Shown: piece by piece, positions 1-11,676 of the stretch
Layout: every line of letters begins with the position of its first letter
How positions within the stretch are numbered: the first letter of the stretch is position 1
DNA from: Misgurnus anguillicaudatus
Lineage: Eukaryota; Chordata; Actinopteri; Cypriniformes; Cobitidae
DNA: 64,000 nucleotides
Direction: 5' to 3'
Assembly: GCF_027580225.2 (NCBI RefSeq)
Contig: NC_073339.2
Coordinates: forward strand, 42,080,501 to 42,144,500
Position numbers and translations under genes: made by a program
The notes under the pieces: generated by a model
Databases searched by the model: none
Seen by the model: the letters and a program-made list of their open reading frames with translations, nothing else
What the model was told of the DNA's origin: nothing

Positions 1-64
1 TATCTACACACATTTTAAGAAAATGCTTTGAAAATTTTCAAAAACTCAATAATATACTGTGGGA

Positions 65-700
65 AAATTTACTACCCTTTCCAAAAAAGGCCACTAAATT
101 AAACTGCTGTAAAAATGCATCAGATTAATATTTTTATTATTTTTTTGCATACATTAATGGTGCCATATGGTGATCAACAGTAAAAATGAGAAATTTGTAC
201 ATCTTTACAAAAGGAAAAACCACCAACAATCAAGAATGCATGATTATATGGTGTCATGGCTTTGCAATCAAAAAACATTGTTATAACGGAAGTCAATGGG
301 GCAAAAATGGACACGAAGCATAAATGAGGGAGAAAAAAACTAAATCTGATGCTGCACAAAAACTAAAAAATGCATCAAAGCGAATGTTTTTACTAATCTT
401 TTACATGCCCAAGACTGTGAATAATGTGGAGAAAAAATCCAGTCCACAATCACTTTTTATATTGAAAATAAGTCATTTTATGTTTTTCCCCCAAATCAGT
501 GACATCACTTATGAACTTGATAATTAAAGAGTTGAAATCACATAAATTTTGTAAACATTTGGCAGTTTTGATCAGTACTGAGGTTGATTAACAGATTCAT
601 GCAAAATGTGAAATCTTTTTACAGCCGTTTAATTTAGTGGCCTTTTTGGGCACTAACAACACGAAAGGGTAGTGAATTTGAACAATGCACAAGGGTTAAA
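65..700. repeat. Inverted-repeat DNA element, about 0.6 kb
   Basis: A left arm at about 65-118 (containing GGCCACTAAATTAAACTG) is matched as a reverse complement by a right arm at about 615-680 (TTTAATTTAGTGGCC, then AAAGGGTAGTGAATTTG). Arm identity is high with a few small indels. The right end continues to a TTAAAT at about 700. The true left terminus may lie before the window or be lost. The interior is AT-rich with no transposase-like frame. This is best read as a non-autonomous DNA transposon; the family is not recognised. Confidence 0.6.
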
Positions 701-1727
701 TATCATAACAGACAGATTAAACAATTATTTTAAAGAGAATGTCACAGCAATGATGTGACAATAACGAGAATCTAAATTGTGATGAACAGGGATATTCATG
801 AAAACATGTCTATAAAATATTTTACTGTCAAACTCATTTTAGGTTGAGATAATATGGCGTCACTATGTGAGGGAACATGATTCTGTTCATTTGTTTGTAT
901 CGGCACAAATTCAAACAAGCAAAATAAATCAAACAAGCCAACTTTGTTCCAAGCACACCTCACTTTTTTTTAATAAATACTAGGGCAGTAATAAACTTGC
1001 CAGCCTAATACAGGTGTGACATTACGGTAAATGGGCCATGCACCCAATATAATTGAGGTGTGACCGATTCTGTACATAAATAGATGGTCTGATTATCTGA
1101 TCATTGTCCCTCTTTGTCGAGCTAGAGAAGATAGGGACCGTTATGCCTGTTATGCTGCTCAAGGTCAGATTGAAGTGGATGAAATATCACAGGCCATATT
1201 AGAAAACACGCAGTGGTGAATAATCCACTGTAGCCATTTCTATTCAGTCCAATAACTCAAACGGGTGAATCATCCAGCAATGCGACTCTCAGCAATAGGA
1301 ACATAAGAGGCTTGTGGATATTTACTAAGTGACTGGTTGAAGGTTATGAGAAACACTTTATGCCTAAACATTTCACGATGGCTTGTAAACTACACTTTAA
1401 GAGACAAGCCACTGCAGATAACAAAGATAGTGCAGTTTTAGTGCATATGCTTGCAACACGCAACCAGCGATGAAGGTTTGAGTGTTGTGCAATGTGCCAA
1501 TATCATAAATCCACACACAGCAAAAATCACATTTCTGGTGATATTCATATCCACCATGTGTATAATTAAAACCGGTGATTTTGCATCTTTAATCCTCACA
1601 TTTTCTTTCTTAAAACAGTCAACAAAAAGCTTCTGAATAAAATTACTTGATTATGGGATTATTAAGAAATTTTATAATAAAATGAAATTATTATATAAAA
1701 TCAAAATAAAAAAAATGTTAGGATATT
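701..1727. other. No recognised feature
   Basis: AT-rich DNA without a convincing reading frame, tandem repeat or paired inverted repeat. A 61-codon frame at 1451-1636 has no recognisable motif and is probably chance. Confidence 0.5.
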
Positions 1728-1940
1728 TGTGACCCAGCCTAAAGTCATTTTTGCGATTTAATGTTTTATATAAAATCATCCTACATAATGTAAAGAACAT
1801 TCTGTGAAAATATAAACATGATATCTTTTAATATTGACCGAGTAAGATCATGTCAAAGATTGAAATTAATGATTGAAATCAAACGTTGATGCTCCAAATC
1901 TTTAAACTGGATTTCACAGACAGGTTAATTAATTGAATTG

Positions 1941-2550
1941 ACAGATTAATCGCATACAAAATAAAAGTTTGTTTTTGCATAATATATATATATGTATGCA
2001 CTGTGTGTAATTATTTTGTATATATTATAAATACACACACATGCATTAAGAAACATTTACATTTATATACATATTTATTTAGATTTTAATATATTTTATG
2101 TTATATATAAATGAAAAAAATTATAAATAAACAAAATTTTTCTTAAAAGTATACATGTATGTGTGTATTTATATACTATAGCCGTGCTTCCCAACCGGGG
2201 GGCCTCAGCAGATTTTCAAGGGGGCCTCAAGATGACTTAAAATTATTAGAAATTGGACAAAACAAGCATTAAAATGACCTAAAACAAGGAAAAATCAAGA
2301 TGATTCTTATTTTTTGTCAATTTTAGTAGCGAATATACATCTGTCTAGTCATTCCAAGCTCTAGTTAATTTTATTTGGAAGAAATGTAGTGAGTCGTGGG
2401 CCTTCAAATATTGTTGTGGTCAACTAGGGGGCCTTGAACTGAAAAAGGTTGAGAACCACGGATATATAGATGATATTTGCACGCAATACACACACAAATA
2501 TATTATGTAAGCACAAACTTTTATTTTGTATGCAATTAATCTTTTGACCA
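1941..2550. mobile_element. TIR element with ends ATTAATCGCATACAAAATAA
   Basis: The left arm near 1944-1980 (ATTAATCGCATACAAAATAA, then AAGTTTG) is repeated as a reverse complement at about 2511-2543. The interior is rich in TATATA and TGTGTG words. It sits inside the 1728-2701 element and is itself interrupted by a hAT-like element. A matching family is common in cyprinid DNA from memory; not verified. Confidence 0.6.
2182..2461. mobile_element. hAT-like MITE, 280 bp
   Basis: The left tip CCGTGCTTCCCAACC and right tip GGTTGAGAACCACGG form hAT-style terminal inverted repeats, followed inward by G-rich GGGGGGCCTC and GGGGGCCTTG. The flanking 8-bp words are TACTATAG and ATATATAG (5 of 8 matching), so the TSD is only weakly supported. 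There is no coding capacity. Confidence 0.6.
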
Positions 2551-2780
2551 CCCTACATTTTATATAACAAGAAAAATATGTATTTTAATTTTATGTATTT
2601 AATAATAATGTCTATATGCATATGTTTGTATAATGGTACAAATGATTGATAGATATGCATATAATAAAAATGGTGGGTTGTAAGCCCAAGGTTGGGTCAC
2701 ATATCCATATTTTACCTTAAAGTGCATGTTTCTTGAGTTTAACACATTTTAAATTGTACCACAATCTCACATTTTACATT

Positions 2781-3045
2781 TTAAAGGGATAGTTTACCCC
2801 AAAATGAAAATTCTGTCATTGTTTGCTCGCTCTCATCTTGTTATAAACCTGTATAATGTTTCTTCCGATCAAAGACCCCATTGACCTCGATAGTATTATT
2901 TTTTCTACTATAAAAGTAAAATGGGGCCTCTGATCGGTTTGGTTACAAACATTCCTCAAAATATCTCCCTTTGTGTTTATCAGAACAAAGAAATGTAGAC
3001 AGGTTTGTAACAATATGTTTATTTTTGGGTAAACTATCCCTTTAA
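2781..3045. mobile_element. T2/Kolobok-like foldback MITE (TTAAAGGGATAG tips)
   Basis: The tips are TTAAAGGGATAGTTTACCC and GGGTAAACTATCCCTTTAA. The arms extend inward as an imperfect foldback: ATAAACCTGTATAATG on the left against CAAACCTGTCTACATT read on the minus strand from the right. TTAA ends with a TTAAAGGRR tip match the T2 MITE pattern described in Xenopus, whose superfamily (Kolobok) duplicates TTAA. This sequence type is extremely common in cyprinids. Its right TTAA abuts the next element. Confidence 0.8.
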
Positions 3046-3857
3046 TGCTGCGTTTACACTATCCGCGTTTCAGGCGTCAAAATCGCGTCTACCGCGCCTG
3101 GTTTGCCGCTTGAACAGTTTGAATGCATTCGCGCATGTACAGCGAAGTAGACACGTGGAAAAAGCAAGCATTTGACGCGCGTCAGAGGCAAACTCTGCTT
3201 CTTGTGGGAGGGGCAAGTGCTATGCGGTTGTCTGTTTGCAAGATGACTGATGTTTATTGTGCATTTATCGAGAGAGTTTCCGGTTTGTATTTAGTCACCT
3301 TACTATAGGGGGAAAATAAATGGTGCGGGTCGATAAACGTCACGTGACTCAAAAGTGAAATGTGTATTACAACTTACCAGGTTGCCCAATGTGTTCACTG
3401 ACACTCTTCCAAGCAAGGTCCTTTTTATTCCTGTCTCTATAGAAATAAGAACTTGTGTCGTATAGCTCCAGGTGACTGCTCACGGACAATATCAAGCATT
3501 CATTCATGTTGAATGAATCACTTCGGGCGTGGCTGCCTCCACAGCAGCAAGCCGGCCCCTGATTGGTTAACATGGCGCAAAATTTTGCCAAAGTTAAAAT
3601 TTTTCAACTCGGGTGTCAGCTGGCAATTCACGTCAAACACAAAATACACAAAAAGCACCATTCACACGTACCGCGCCAGGCGCTCAATTCGCGCGATCTA
3701 GATGCCCAAATGCGGCGGAAACGCGGCTTCCGCGTCATGCCAAACGCCTCATCCGCGCCGCGAGACCTCCAGACGCGCGTCAACGCGTCTTTACATTGAC
3801 TTAACATTGAAATCACTCGCACTTCACGCCTCTTCCACTGCTGGTGTAAACGCAGCA
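3046..3857. mobile_element. PIF/Harbinger-like TIR element, 812 bp (TGCTGCGTTTACAC tips)
   Basis: The left tip TGCTGCGTTTACACT and right tip GGTGTAAACGCAGCA are inverted. The flanks are TAA on the left and TTA on the right, so a 3-bp TWA duplication is approximate. The interior is CpG- and GC-rich, unlike its surroundings. A second family member at 18392-19014 shares the interior and has exact TAA duplications. Around 3780-3810 this copy carries the undisturbed sequence GACTTAACATTG. That is the empty version of a site filled by a MITE in the second copy. Small open frames inside overlap on both strands and look accidental. Confidence 0.7.
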
Positions 3858-4582
3858 TTAGTAGGTGTGTTAAAGTAGTATGCGATTGATATGGTCACAT
3901 ATATCCACTAATTATAATGTTGATTTCGTTTAAATATCCCATAAGATGTTCATACACTTTTTATTTTAAAACTCAAATGTAAATAATTGAAGATTCTTTG
4001 AAAATGGTAAAAAAAATCAAAGTGGCCGTTGGTCTCTCAATACTGATAAATGAACCAGTATCACTATGGCAACAGCAGCCCTGATCTATATTCCCAAAAG
4101 AGGACATAGACTACAGCTCAGTAAAGGACAGTCACCAATCATTCTTAACACCCTCTCTCGCTAACATAGACTACCATCACAATCAAAAGCAATAACCCAC
4201 TGAAAGCCTCCTCCTGTAAAACATATTTCACTTTGAAACATAAAACAACAACACATACAGTACAGTACATAATTACATCAGCTCTGACCTACAAACTGTA
4301 CATACTGTACAGTACAAATGCATTTAAACACACACACTTAAGAAAACGCTGCGAGAAAATAACTAATAAAATTACACGGCCATACATTTTTCTGTAGTAT
4401 TGGAAAACAATGTTTCCTTGCAAATTTATACAGTTTCTCTTTTTTGATTAAGAATGCATCGCTGTACTGTATGTTTATGCAATAAGCTAAAGTTTTTATC
4501 TATGTCCTGTATTTATGAAATCTGCGTTATTGTATGGGTTATGCAATGCATCAGGGTTATGCTTTCTTAGGTTGGCTAATAA
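3858..4582. other. No recognised feature
   Basis: AT-rich unique-looking DNA with no paired repeat or convincing frame. Confidence 0.45.
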
Positions 4583-5026
4583 TGTGACCATGGATCACAA
4601 AATAAGTCATAATGGTATTTTTTTTTTGGAATTTTAAGTGCTATATAAATAAATTGAGTTTATACATCACATGAAAGCAACATAACAAGCTTTCTATTGA
4701 TGGGTGGCTTGATAGGACAATATTTGGCCGTGATACAACTATTTGAAAATCTGTAATCTGAAGGTACAAAAAAAATATTAAGAACATTTTAAAGCTTTTA
4801 AAGTTGTCCAAATGAGGTCTTTACCACTGCATCCACTCACAATAACAAAGTTTTGACACATTTACGGTAGGAAATTTAAAAAATAACTTCATGGAACATG
4901 ATCTTTACTTAATATACTAATAATTTTTGGCATAAATCGACAATTTTTACCCATACAATGTATTTTTAGCATTTGCTACGAATATACCCGTGCGACGCAC
5001 GACTTGTTTTGTGGTCCAGGTTCACA
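4583..5026 (+). mobile_element. Cyprinid TGTGACC TIR element, copy 1 (near full length)
   Basis: It starts TGTGACCATGGATCACAAAA and ends TTTTGTGGTCCAGGTTCACA, so the ends are inverted repeats. Internal words GGACAATATTTGGCC, ATGATCTTTACTTAATAT and TTTTTGGCATAAA recur in the copies at 5163-5395, 24991-25296 and 27422-28109. It is non-coding. It is known to me as a very abundant repeat of cyprinid genomes; the superfamily is not established here. Confidence 0.75.
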
Positions 5027-5162
5027 TTTATTTAAAAAAGCAATATTTAGATCTGTATGTGCGTATATGTAATTCATAATTAAATATGTATTTCACATTT
5101 AGCATGCAGAACTATTTAGCTCTGTATGCTAATAGTGCAATATTATTGAATACAGGAATATA

Positions 5163-5395
5163 TCTGGACCACCAAACCAGTCAAGAGGTGAATTATTAAT
5201 TATCTGATAATTGATTAATTTATCTGATATGATAAATACATTTGTGGTAGGAAATGTACAAAATATTTTCATGGATTTACTTGATTTTTGGCATTTAAAA
5301 AATAACTGATAATTTTGACCTAAACTATATATCGTTTGCTATTGCTATAAATATATCCATGTGACTTATGACTGGTTTTGTGGTCCATGGTCACA
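5163..5395 (+). mobile_element. Cyprinid TGTGACC TIR element, copy 2 (internally deleted)
   Basis: It begins TCTGGACCACCAAACCAGTC and ends GGTTTTGTGGTCCATGGTCA, then CA. The middle third of copy 1 is missing: it passes quickly to GTAGGAAATGTACAAAATAT, then the terminal part. It lies about 135 bp from copy 1 in the same orientation. Confidence 0.65.
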
Positions 5396-5490
5396 TGTGA
5401 TGCAAGTATATTATTTTTTACACAGGTATTTGAAATGCATATTTTATCATAAAACCTACACAGGCCTTCTCAGTGACACTGACACTATAA

Positions 5491-5866
5491 TATATGAAGA
5501 GTTTGGTTACAAAACACGATAAACGTGATAAAGCGTTACCACCAAAATCAGTATTGAATTAAAATACTGTGTTAAAAACTAAATTAATATAATATGGCAA
5601 AGATGAATGTACAGTTATATATTCAATAGATTTATAGCATTTTGGAAACAAAGACTTGTCATGGATTTATTGCATTTGTGGAAAAAAGTATCTGTTTTTA
5701 AAATAAATCTTTGAAAATCAAATTATGGATTTAAAAGATGCTATGTGAAAGTTTGTTACAGAAAATAGAAGTTTTCATCTTGTCACTTTCTTGGTATAGA
5801 AAACACATTTTTACCGAAATTAGTCAAAATGGATTTATTGCGTTTTGGAACCAAACTCTTCATATA
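5491..5866. mobile_element. TIR MITE with ends TATATGAAGAGTTTGG
   Basis: The left tip TATATGAAGAGTTTGGTTAC is mirrored by AACCAAACTCTTCATATA, giving about 27-bp inverted ends and a 376-bp element. The interior has loose repeats of the words GATTTATTGC and TTTTGGAA. AT-rich flanks prevent a firm TSD. It is non-coding. Confidence 0.7.
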
Positions 5867-6404
5867 TTATTAATCATAATGTAATAAGAAAAAATGTCTA
5901 GCCTTTATTGCCAGCAATATCGCCACGGCTGAAAAATCATCCATTTACACTGTTTTAACACGCATTCAACACCATCTGAGCTCAGTTTTAGGCCAATCAA
6001 TCTGATGAACTCATTAAAAGAGCCAACACACAGTATGAGCCTGACACTGTCAGCTTTGAGTTAATTTATATCGAGACAGAGTGCTCGAGATGGAAACCTA
6101 ACAGAACTTCATGTTCTGAAATGTTGTGGAGATCACAAAATACTAGACAGATGGCCAGATTAGCACATTTCGAGCAAAGCAATAATGCATGTATAATTTG
6201 CACGAAATATCAAAAGCTTAACACCTACGTATTAATGCACTGTCCCTTAAACTAGAAAGGGTACTGCAATCCAGAAATTAGCATAAATTAGTGTTAACAC
6301 GTATATTATAATACATTTATTATAATATACTTCTGTTCCTCTATGCTGATTTGTCAATGCATTGTTGTACCTGTGCAAAATATACATAGGGCTTAAGCTT
6401 AGTC
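5867..6404. other. No recognised feature
   Basis: AT-rich DNA without a paired repeat or a protein-like frame. Confidence 0.45.
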
Positions 6405-6832
6405 TCAGTTTGCATTTTTATGAAAAACTTTTATCCAAAGCAACTTCAAGTGAATTCAATCTGTACCTTTCATCGGCGTGTGTTCCCGGATCAGTGATGC
6501 GCAGGTTGATCCAAAATAAGCGGGTGCCTGAGGTCAACCTCGATTACGAGTCATCCAAAAATATTTTTAATGATATTCTGGTAGCGGTCAGTCAGGTTGT
6601 TTGAAATGAAGATGCCAATTAACAATTTTTAACAATTACTACTTTAAAAAAATGAGGGCCATGAAGCGGGTCCGGTACATTATTTTATTTTTTTGCAGCT
6701 CGAGTTGCAGGCGGGTTAGTTGAAAACGTCGGTCGGGTGTGGGTTGTTTATACATTGACCAGCGCATCACTGCCTGGGATCGAACCCATGATCTTTGCTA
6801 CAGACTAAAATGCATGTTTGAGCTGCCTTTAC
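6405..6832 (-). mobile_element. tRNA-derived SINE, minus strand, split by a hAT
   Basis: Read on the minus strand, the head at 6773-6832 has an A-box-like GGCAGCTCAAACATGC and a B-box-like GGGTTCGATCC, the internal RNA polymerase III promoter pattern of tRNA-derived SINEs. The tail, at about 6410-6491 on the plus strand, contains TTTTATCCAAAGCAACTT, the conserved tail of this fish SINE family. The two halves are separated by a 281-bp hAT-like insertion. Other members are at 32300, 44797 and 50612. Confidence 0.7.
6492..6772. mobile_element. hAT-like MITE inside the SINE
   Basis: The left tip CAGTGATGCGCAGG and right tip CCAGCGCATCACTG are inverted hAT-type ends. The flanking octamers TCCCGGAT and CCTGGGAT match at 5 of 8 positions. 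The right one equals the expected SINE sequence, so an 8-bp duplication that later diverged is likely. A 281-bp element without coding capacity; the 80-codon frame crossing its left edge is accidental. Confidence 0.7.
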
Positions 6833-7014
6833 TGAAAACAGCTTGCACTAACTGTATCTTAAAACATACAAGTGCTATTGTTTTGTCTCAAGATGCACAC
6901 CAGTAGTGATTTTTGTTAACCACACAAAAGCAGAGCTAGCAGGGTTTCATAACCCCGCTTCTAAATTACAAGAAATGTTTCATAACCCAGGGCTAATTTC
7001 AGGGATACCATGCT

Positions 7015-9068
7015 TCTAAATTACAAGCAAGGTTTCATAACCCTGGGCTAATTTCATGGTTAACCCTGCTTCTAAATTACAAGAAAGGTTTCATAACCCT
7101 GGGCCAATTTCAGGGTTAACCTCGCTGTTACATTACAAACGAAACCCTACTTCTAAATTCTAAATTACAAGCAGGGTTTCATAACCCTGGGCTAATTTTA
7201 GGGATAACCCGCTTCTAAATTACAAGCAGGGTATCATAACCCTGGGCCAATTTCAGGGATAACCCGCTTCTAAATTACAAACAGGGTTTCATAACCCTGG
7301 GCTAATTTCAGGGATAACCCGCTTCTAAATTACAAGCAGGGTTTCATAACCATGGGCTAATTTTAGGGATAACCCACTTCTAAATTACAAGCAGGGTTTC
7401 ATAACCATGGGCTAATTTCAGGGATAACCTGCTTTTACATTACAAGCAAGGTTTCATAACCCTGGGTTAATTTCATGGTTAACCCCGCTTCTAAATTACA
7501 AGAAAGGTTTCATAACCCTGGGCCAATTTCAGGGTTAACCTCGCTGCTACATTACAAGCGAAACCCTGCTTCTAAATTCTAAATTACAAGCAGGGTTTCA
7601 TAACCCTGGGCTAATTTTAGGGATAACCCGCTTCTAAATTACAAGCAGGGTTTCATAACCATGGGCTAATTTCAGGGATAACCCGCTTCTAAATTACAAG
7701 CAGGGTTTCATAACCATGGGCTAATTTCAGGGATAACCTGCTTCTACATTACAAGCAAGGTTTCATAACCATGGGTTAATTTCAGGGATAACCCGCTTCT
7801 AAATTACAAGAAAGGTTTCATAACCCTGGGCTAATTTCAGGGATAACCCGCTTCTAAATTACAAGCAGGGTTTCATAACCATGGGCTAATTTCAGGGATA
7901 ACCCGCTTCTAAATTACAAGCAGGGTTTCATAACCATGGGCTAATTTCAGGGATAACCCGCTTCTAAATTACAAGCAGGGTTTCATAACCATGGGCTAAT
8001 TTCAGGGATAACCTGCTTCTAAATTACAAGCAGGGTTTCATAACCATGGGCTAATTTCAGGGATAACCCGCTTCTAAATTACAAGCAGGGTTTCATAACC
8101 ATGGGCTAATTTCAGGGATAACCTGCTTCTACATTACAAGCAAGGTTTCATAACCCTGGGTTAATTTCATGGTTAAACCCACTTCTAAATTACAAGAAAG
8201 GTTTCATAACCCTGGGCCAATTTCAGGGTTAACCTCGCCGCTACATTACAAGCAGGGTTTCATAACCCTGGGCTAATTTCAGGGATAACCCACTTCTAAA
8301 TTACAAGCACGGTTTCATAACCATGGGCTAATTTCAGGGATAACCTGCTTCTACATTACAAGCAAGGTTTCATAACCCTGGGTTAATTTCATGGTTAAAC
8401 CCACTTCTAAATTACAAGAAAGGTTTCATAACCCTGGGCCAATTTCAGGGTTAACCTCGCCGCTACATTACAAGCAGGGTTTCATAACCCTGGGCTAATT
8501 TCAGGGATAACCCACTTCTAAATTACAAGCAGGGTTTCGTAACCATGGGCTAATTTCAGGGATAACCTGCATCTACATTACAAGCAAGGTTTCATAACCC
8601 TGGGTTAATTTCATGGTTAACCCCGCTTCTAAATTACAAGCAGGGTTTCATAACCCTGGGCTAATTTCAGGGATAATCCGCTTCTAAATTACAAGTAGTG
8701 TTTCATAACCCTGGGCTAATTTCAGGGATAACCCCACTTCTAAATTACAAGCAGGGTTTCATAACCATGGGCTAGTTTCAGGGATAACCTGCTTCTACAT
8801 TACAAGCAAGGTTTCATAACCCTGGGTTAATTTCATGGTTAACCCCGCTTCTAAATTAGAAGAAAGGTTTCATAACCCTGGGTTAATTTCATGGTTAACC
8901 CCGCTTCTAAATTAGAAGAAAGGTTTCATAACCCTGGGCCAATTTCAGGGTTAACCTCGCCGCTACATTACAAGCAGGGCTTCATAACCCAGGGTTAATT
9001 TCAGGGATAACCCGCTTCTAAATTACAAGCAGGGTTTCATAACCCTGGGCTAATTTCAGGGATAACCC
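7015..9068 (+). repeat. Higher-order block, copy 1 (about 2.05 kb)
   Basis: This block of irregular units recurs 2608 bp downstream (9623-11676). Markers such as GAAACCCTAC (7141 and 9749), TTACAAGCAA (7021 and 9629) and AGCAGGGC (8973 and 11581) all keep exactly the same spacing. No net indel has therefore accumulated. One substitution noted is TTTTA near 7363 against TTTCA near 9971. Confidence 0.9.
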
Positions 9069-9622
9069 ACTTCTAAATTACAAGCAGGGTTTCATAACCC
9101 TGGGCTAATTTCAGGGATAACCCGCTTCTAAATTACAAGCAGGGTTTCATAACCCTGGGCTAATTTCAGGGATAACCCACTTCTAAATTACAAGCAGGGT
9201 TTCATAACTCTGGGCTAATTTCAGGGATAACCCGCTTCTAAATTACAAGCAGGGTTTCATAACCCTGGGCTAATTTCAGGGATAACCCACTTCTAAATTA
9301 CAAGCAGGGTTTCATAACCCTGGGCTAATTTCAGGGATAACCCGCTTCTAAATTACAAGCAAGGTTTCATAACCCTGGGCTAATTTCATGGTTAACCCTG
9401 CTTCTAAATTACAAGCAGGGTTTCATAACCCTGGGCTAATTTCAGGGATAACCCACTTCTAAATTACAAGCAGGGTTTCATAACCCTGGGCTAATTTCAG
9501 GGATAACCCGCTTCTAAATTACAAGCAGGGTTTCATAACCCTGGGCTAATTTCAGGGATAACCCACTTCTAAATTACAAGCAGGGTTTCATAACCCTGGG
9601 CTAATTTCAGGGATAACCCGCT
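9005..9622 (+). repeat. Dimeric 110-bp higher-order section of the array
   Basis: Successive 55-bp units alternate between GATAACCCGC and GATAACCCAC (starts near 9061, 9116, 9171, 9226, 9281, 9336, 9446, 9501, 9556, 9611), giving a 110-bp period. One CATGGTTAACCCTGC unit near 9391 interrupts the rhythm. This is the most homogeneous part of the array and separates the two large duplicate blocks. Confidence 0.85.
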
Positions 9623-11676
9623 TCTAAATTACAAGCAAGGTTTCATAACCCTGGGCTAATTTCATGGTTAACCCTGCTTCTAAATTACAAGAAAGGTTTC
9701 ATAACCCTGGGCCAATTTCAGGGTTAACCTCGCTGTTACATTACAAACGAAACCCTACTTCTAAATTCTAAATTACAAGCAGGGTTTCATAACCCTGGGC
9801 TAATTTTAGGGATAACCCGCTTCTAAATTACAAGCAGGGTATCATAACCCTGGGCCAATTTCAGGGATAACCCGCTTCTAAATTACAAACAGGGTTTCAT
9901 AACCCTGGGCTAATTTCAGGGATAACCCGCTTCTAAATTACAAGCAGGGTTTCATAACCATGGGCTAATTTCAGGGATAACCCACTTCTAAATTACAAGC
10001 AGGGTTTCATAACCATGGGCTAATTTCAGGGATAACCTGCTTTTACATTACAAGCAAGGTTTCATAACCCTGGGTTAATTTCATGGTTAACCCCGCTTCT
10101 AAATTACAAGAAAGGTTTCATAACCCTGGGCCAATTTCAGGGTTAACCTCGCTGCTACATTACAAGCGAAACCCTGCTTCTAAATTCTAAATTACAAGCA
10201 GGGTTTCATAACCCTGGGCTAATTTTAGGGATAACCCGCTTCTAAATTACAAGCAGGGTTTCATAACCATGGGCTAATTTCAGGGATAACCCGCTTCTAA
10301 ATTACAAGCAGGGTTTCATAACCATGGGCTAATTTCAGGGATAACCTGCTTCTACATTACAAGCAAGGTTTCATAACCATGGGTTAATTTCAGGGATAAC
10401 CCGCTTCTAAATTACAAGAAAGGTTTCATAACCCTGGGCTAATTTCAGGGATAACCCGCTTCTAAATTACAAGCAGGGTTTCATAACCATGGGCTAATTT
10501 CAGGGATAACCCGCTTCTAAATTACAAGCAGGGTTTCATAACCATGGGCTAATTTCAGGGATAACCCGCTTCTAAATTACAAGCAGGGTTTCATAACCAT
10601 GGGCTAATTTCAGGGATAACCTGCTTCTAAATTACAAGCAGGGTTTCATAACCATGGGCTAATTTCAGGGATAACCCGCTTCTAAATTACAAGCAGGGTT
10701 TCATAACCATGGGCTAATTTCAGGGATAACCTGCTTCTACATTACAAGCAAGGTTTCATAACCCTGGGTTAATTTCATGGTTAAACCCACTTCTAAATTA
10801 CAAGAAAGGTTTCATAACCCTGGGCCAATTTCAGGGTTAACCTCGCCGCTACATTACAAGCAGGGTTTCATAACCCTGGGCTAATTTCAGGGATAACCCA
10901 CTTCTAAATTACAAGCACGGTTTCATAACCATGGGCTAATTTCAGGGATAACCTGCTTCTACATTACAAGCAAGGTTTCATAACCCTGGGTTAATTTCAT
11001 GGTTAAACCCACTTCTAAATTACAAGAAAGGTTTCATAACCCTGGGCCAATTTCAGGGTTAACCTCGCCGCTACATTACAAGCAGGGTTTCATAACCCTG
11101 GGCTAATTTCAGGGATAACCCACTTCTAAATTACAAGCAGGGTTTCGTAACCATGGGCTAATTTCAGGGATAACCTGCATCTACATTACAAGCAAGGTTT
11201 CATAACCCTGGGTTAATTTCATGGTTAACCCCGCTTCTAAATTACAAGCAGGGTTTCATAACCCTGGGCTAATTTCAGGGATAATCCGCTTCTAAATTAC
11301 AAGTAGTGTTTCATAACCCTGGGCTAATTTCAGGGATAACCCCACTTCTAAATTACAAGCAGGGTTTCATAACCATGGGCTAGTTTCAGGGATAACCTGC
11401 TTCTACATTACAAGCAAGGTTTCATAACCCTGGGTTAATTTCATGGTTAACCCCGCTTCTAAATTAGAAGAAAGGTTTCATAACCCTGGGTTAATTTCAT
11501 GGTTAACCCCGCTTCTAAATTAGAAGAAAGGTTTCATAACCCTGGGCCAATTTCAGGGTTAACCTCGCCGCTACATTACAAGCAGGGCTTCATAACCCAG
11601 GGTTAATTTCAGGGATAACCCGCTTCTAAATTACAAGCAGGGTTTCATAACCCTGGGCTAATTTCAGGGATAACCC
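9623..11676 (+). repeat. Higher-order block, copy 2 (about 2.05 kb)
   Basis: Near-identical repeat of 7015-9068 at a constant 2608-bp offset. The match ends at about 11677: copy 1 has GATAACCCAC where copy 2 has GATAACCCGC, then AACCCTGGGC against AACTATGGGC. It could be a true segmental duplication by unequal exchange or an assembly duplication of two alleles. Confidence 0.9.

Larger units (their letters stand above)
1728..2701. mobile_element. Outer TIR element with tips TGTGACCCA, split by nested elements
   Basis: The left tip TGTGACCCAGCCT at 1728 is mirrored by AGGTTGGGTCACA ending at 2701. Between the tips lie an independent inverted-repeat element (1941-2550) and a hAT-like insertion (2182-2461). 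The outer sequence is therefore only about 360 bp. No clear TSD is visible. It is inferred to be a non-autonomous DNA transposon. Confidence 0.5.

Noticed and set aside
7360..7380. TAGGGATAAC words resembling part of the I-SceI recognition site
   Set aside because: Only 10 of 18 bases match and the words are ordinary variants of the satellite unit.
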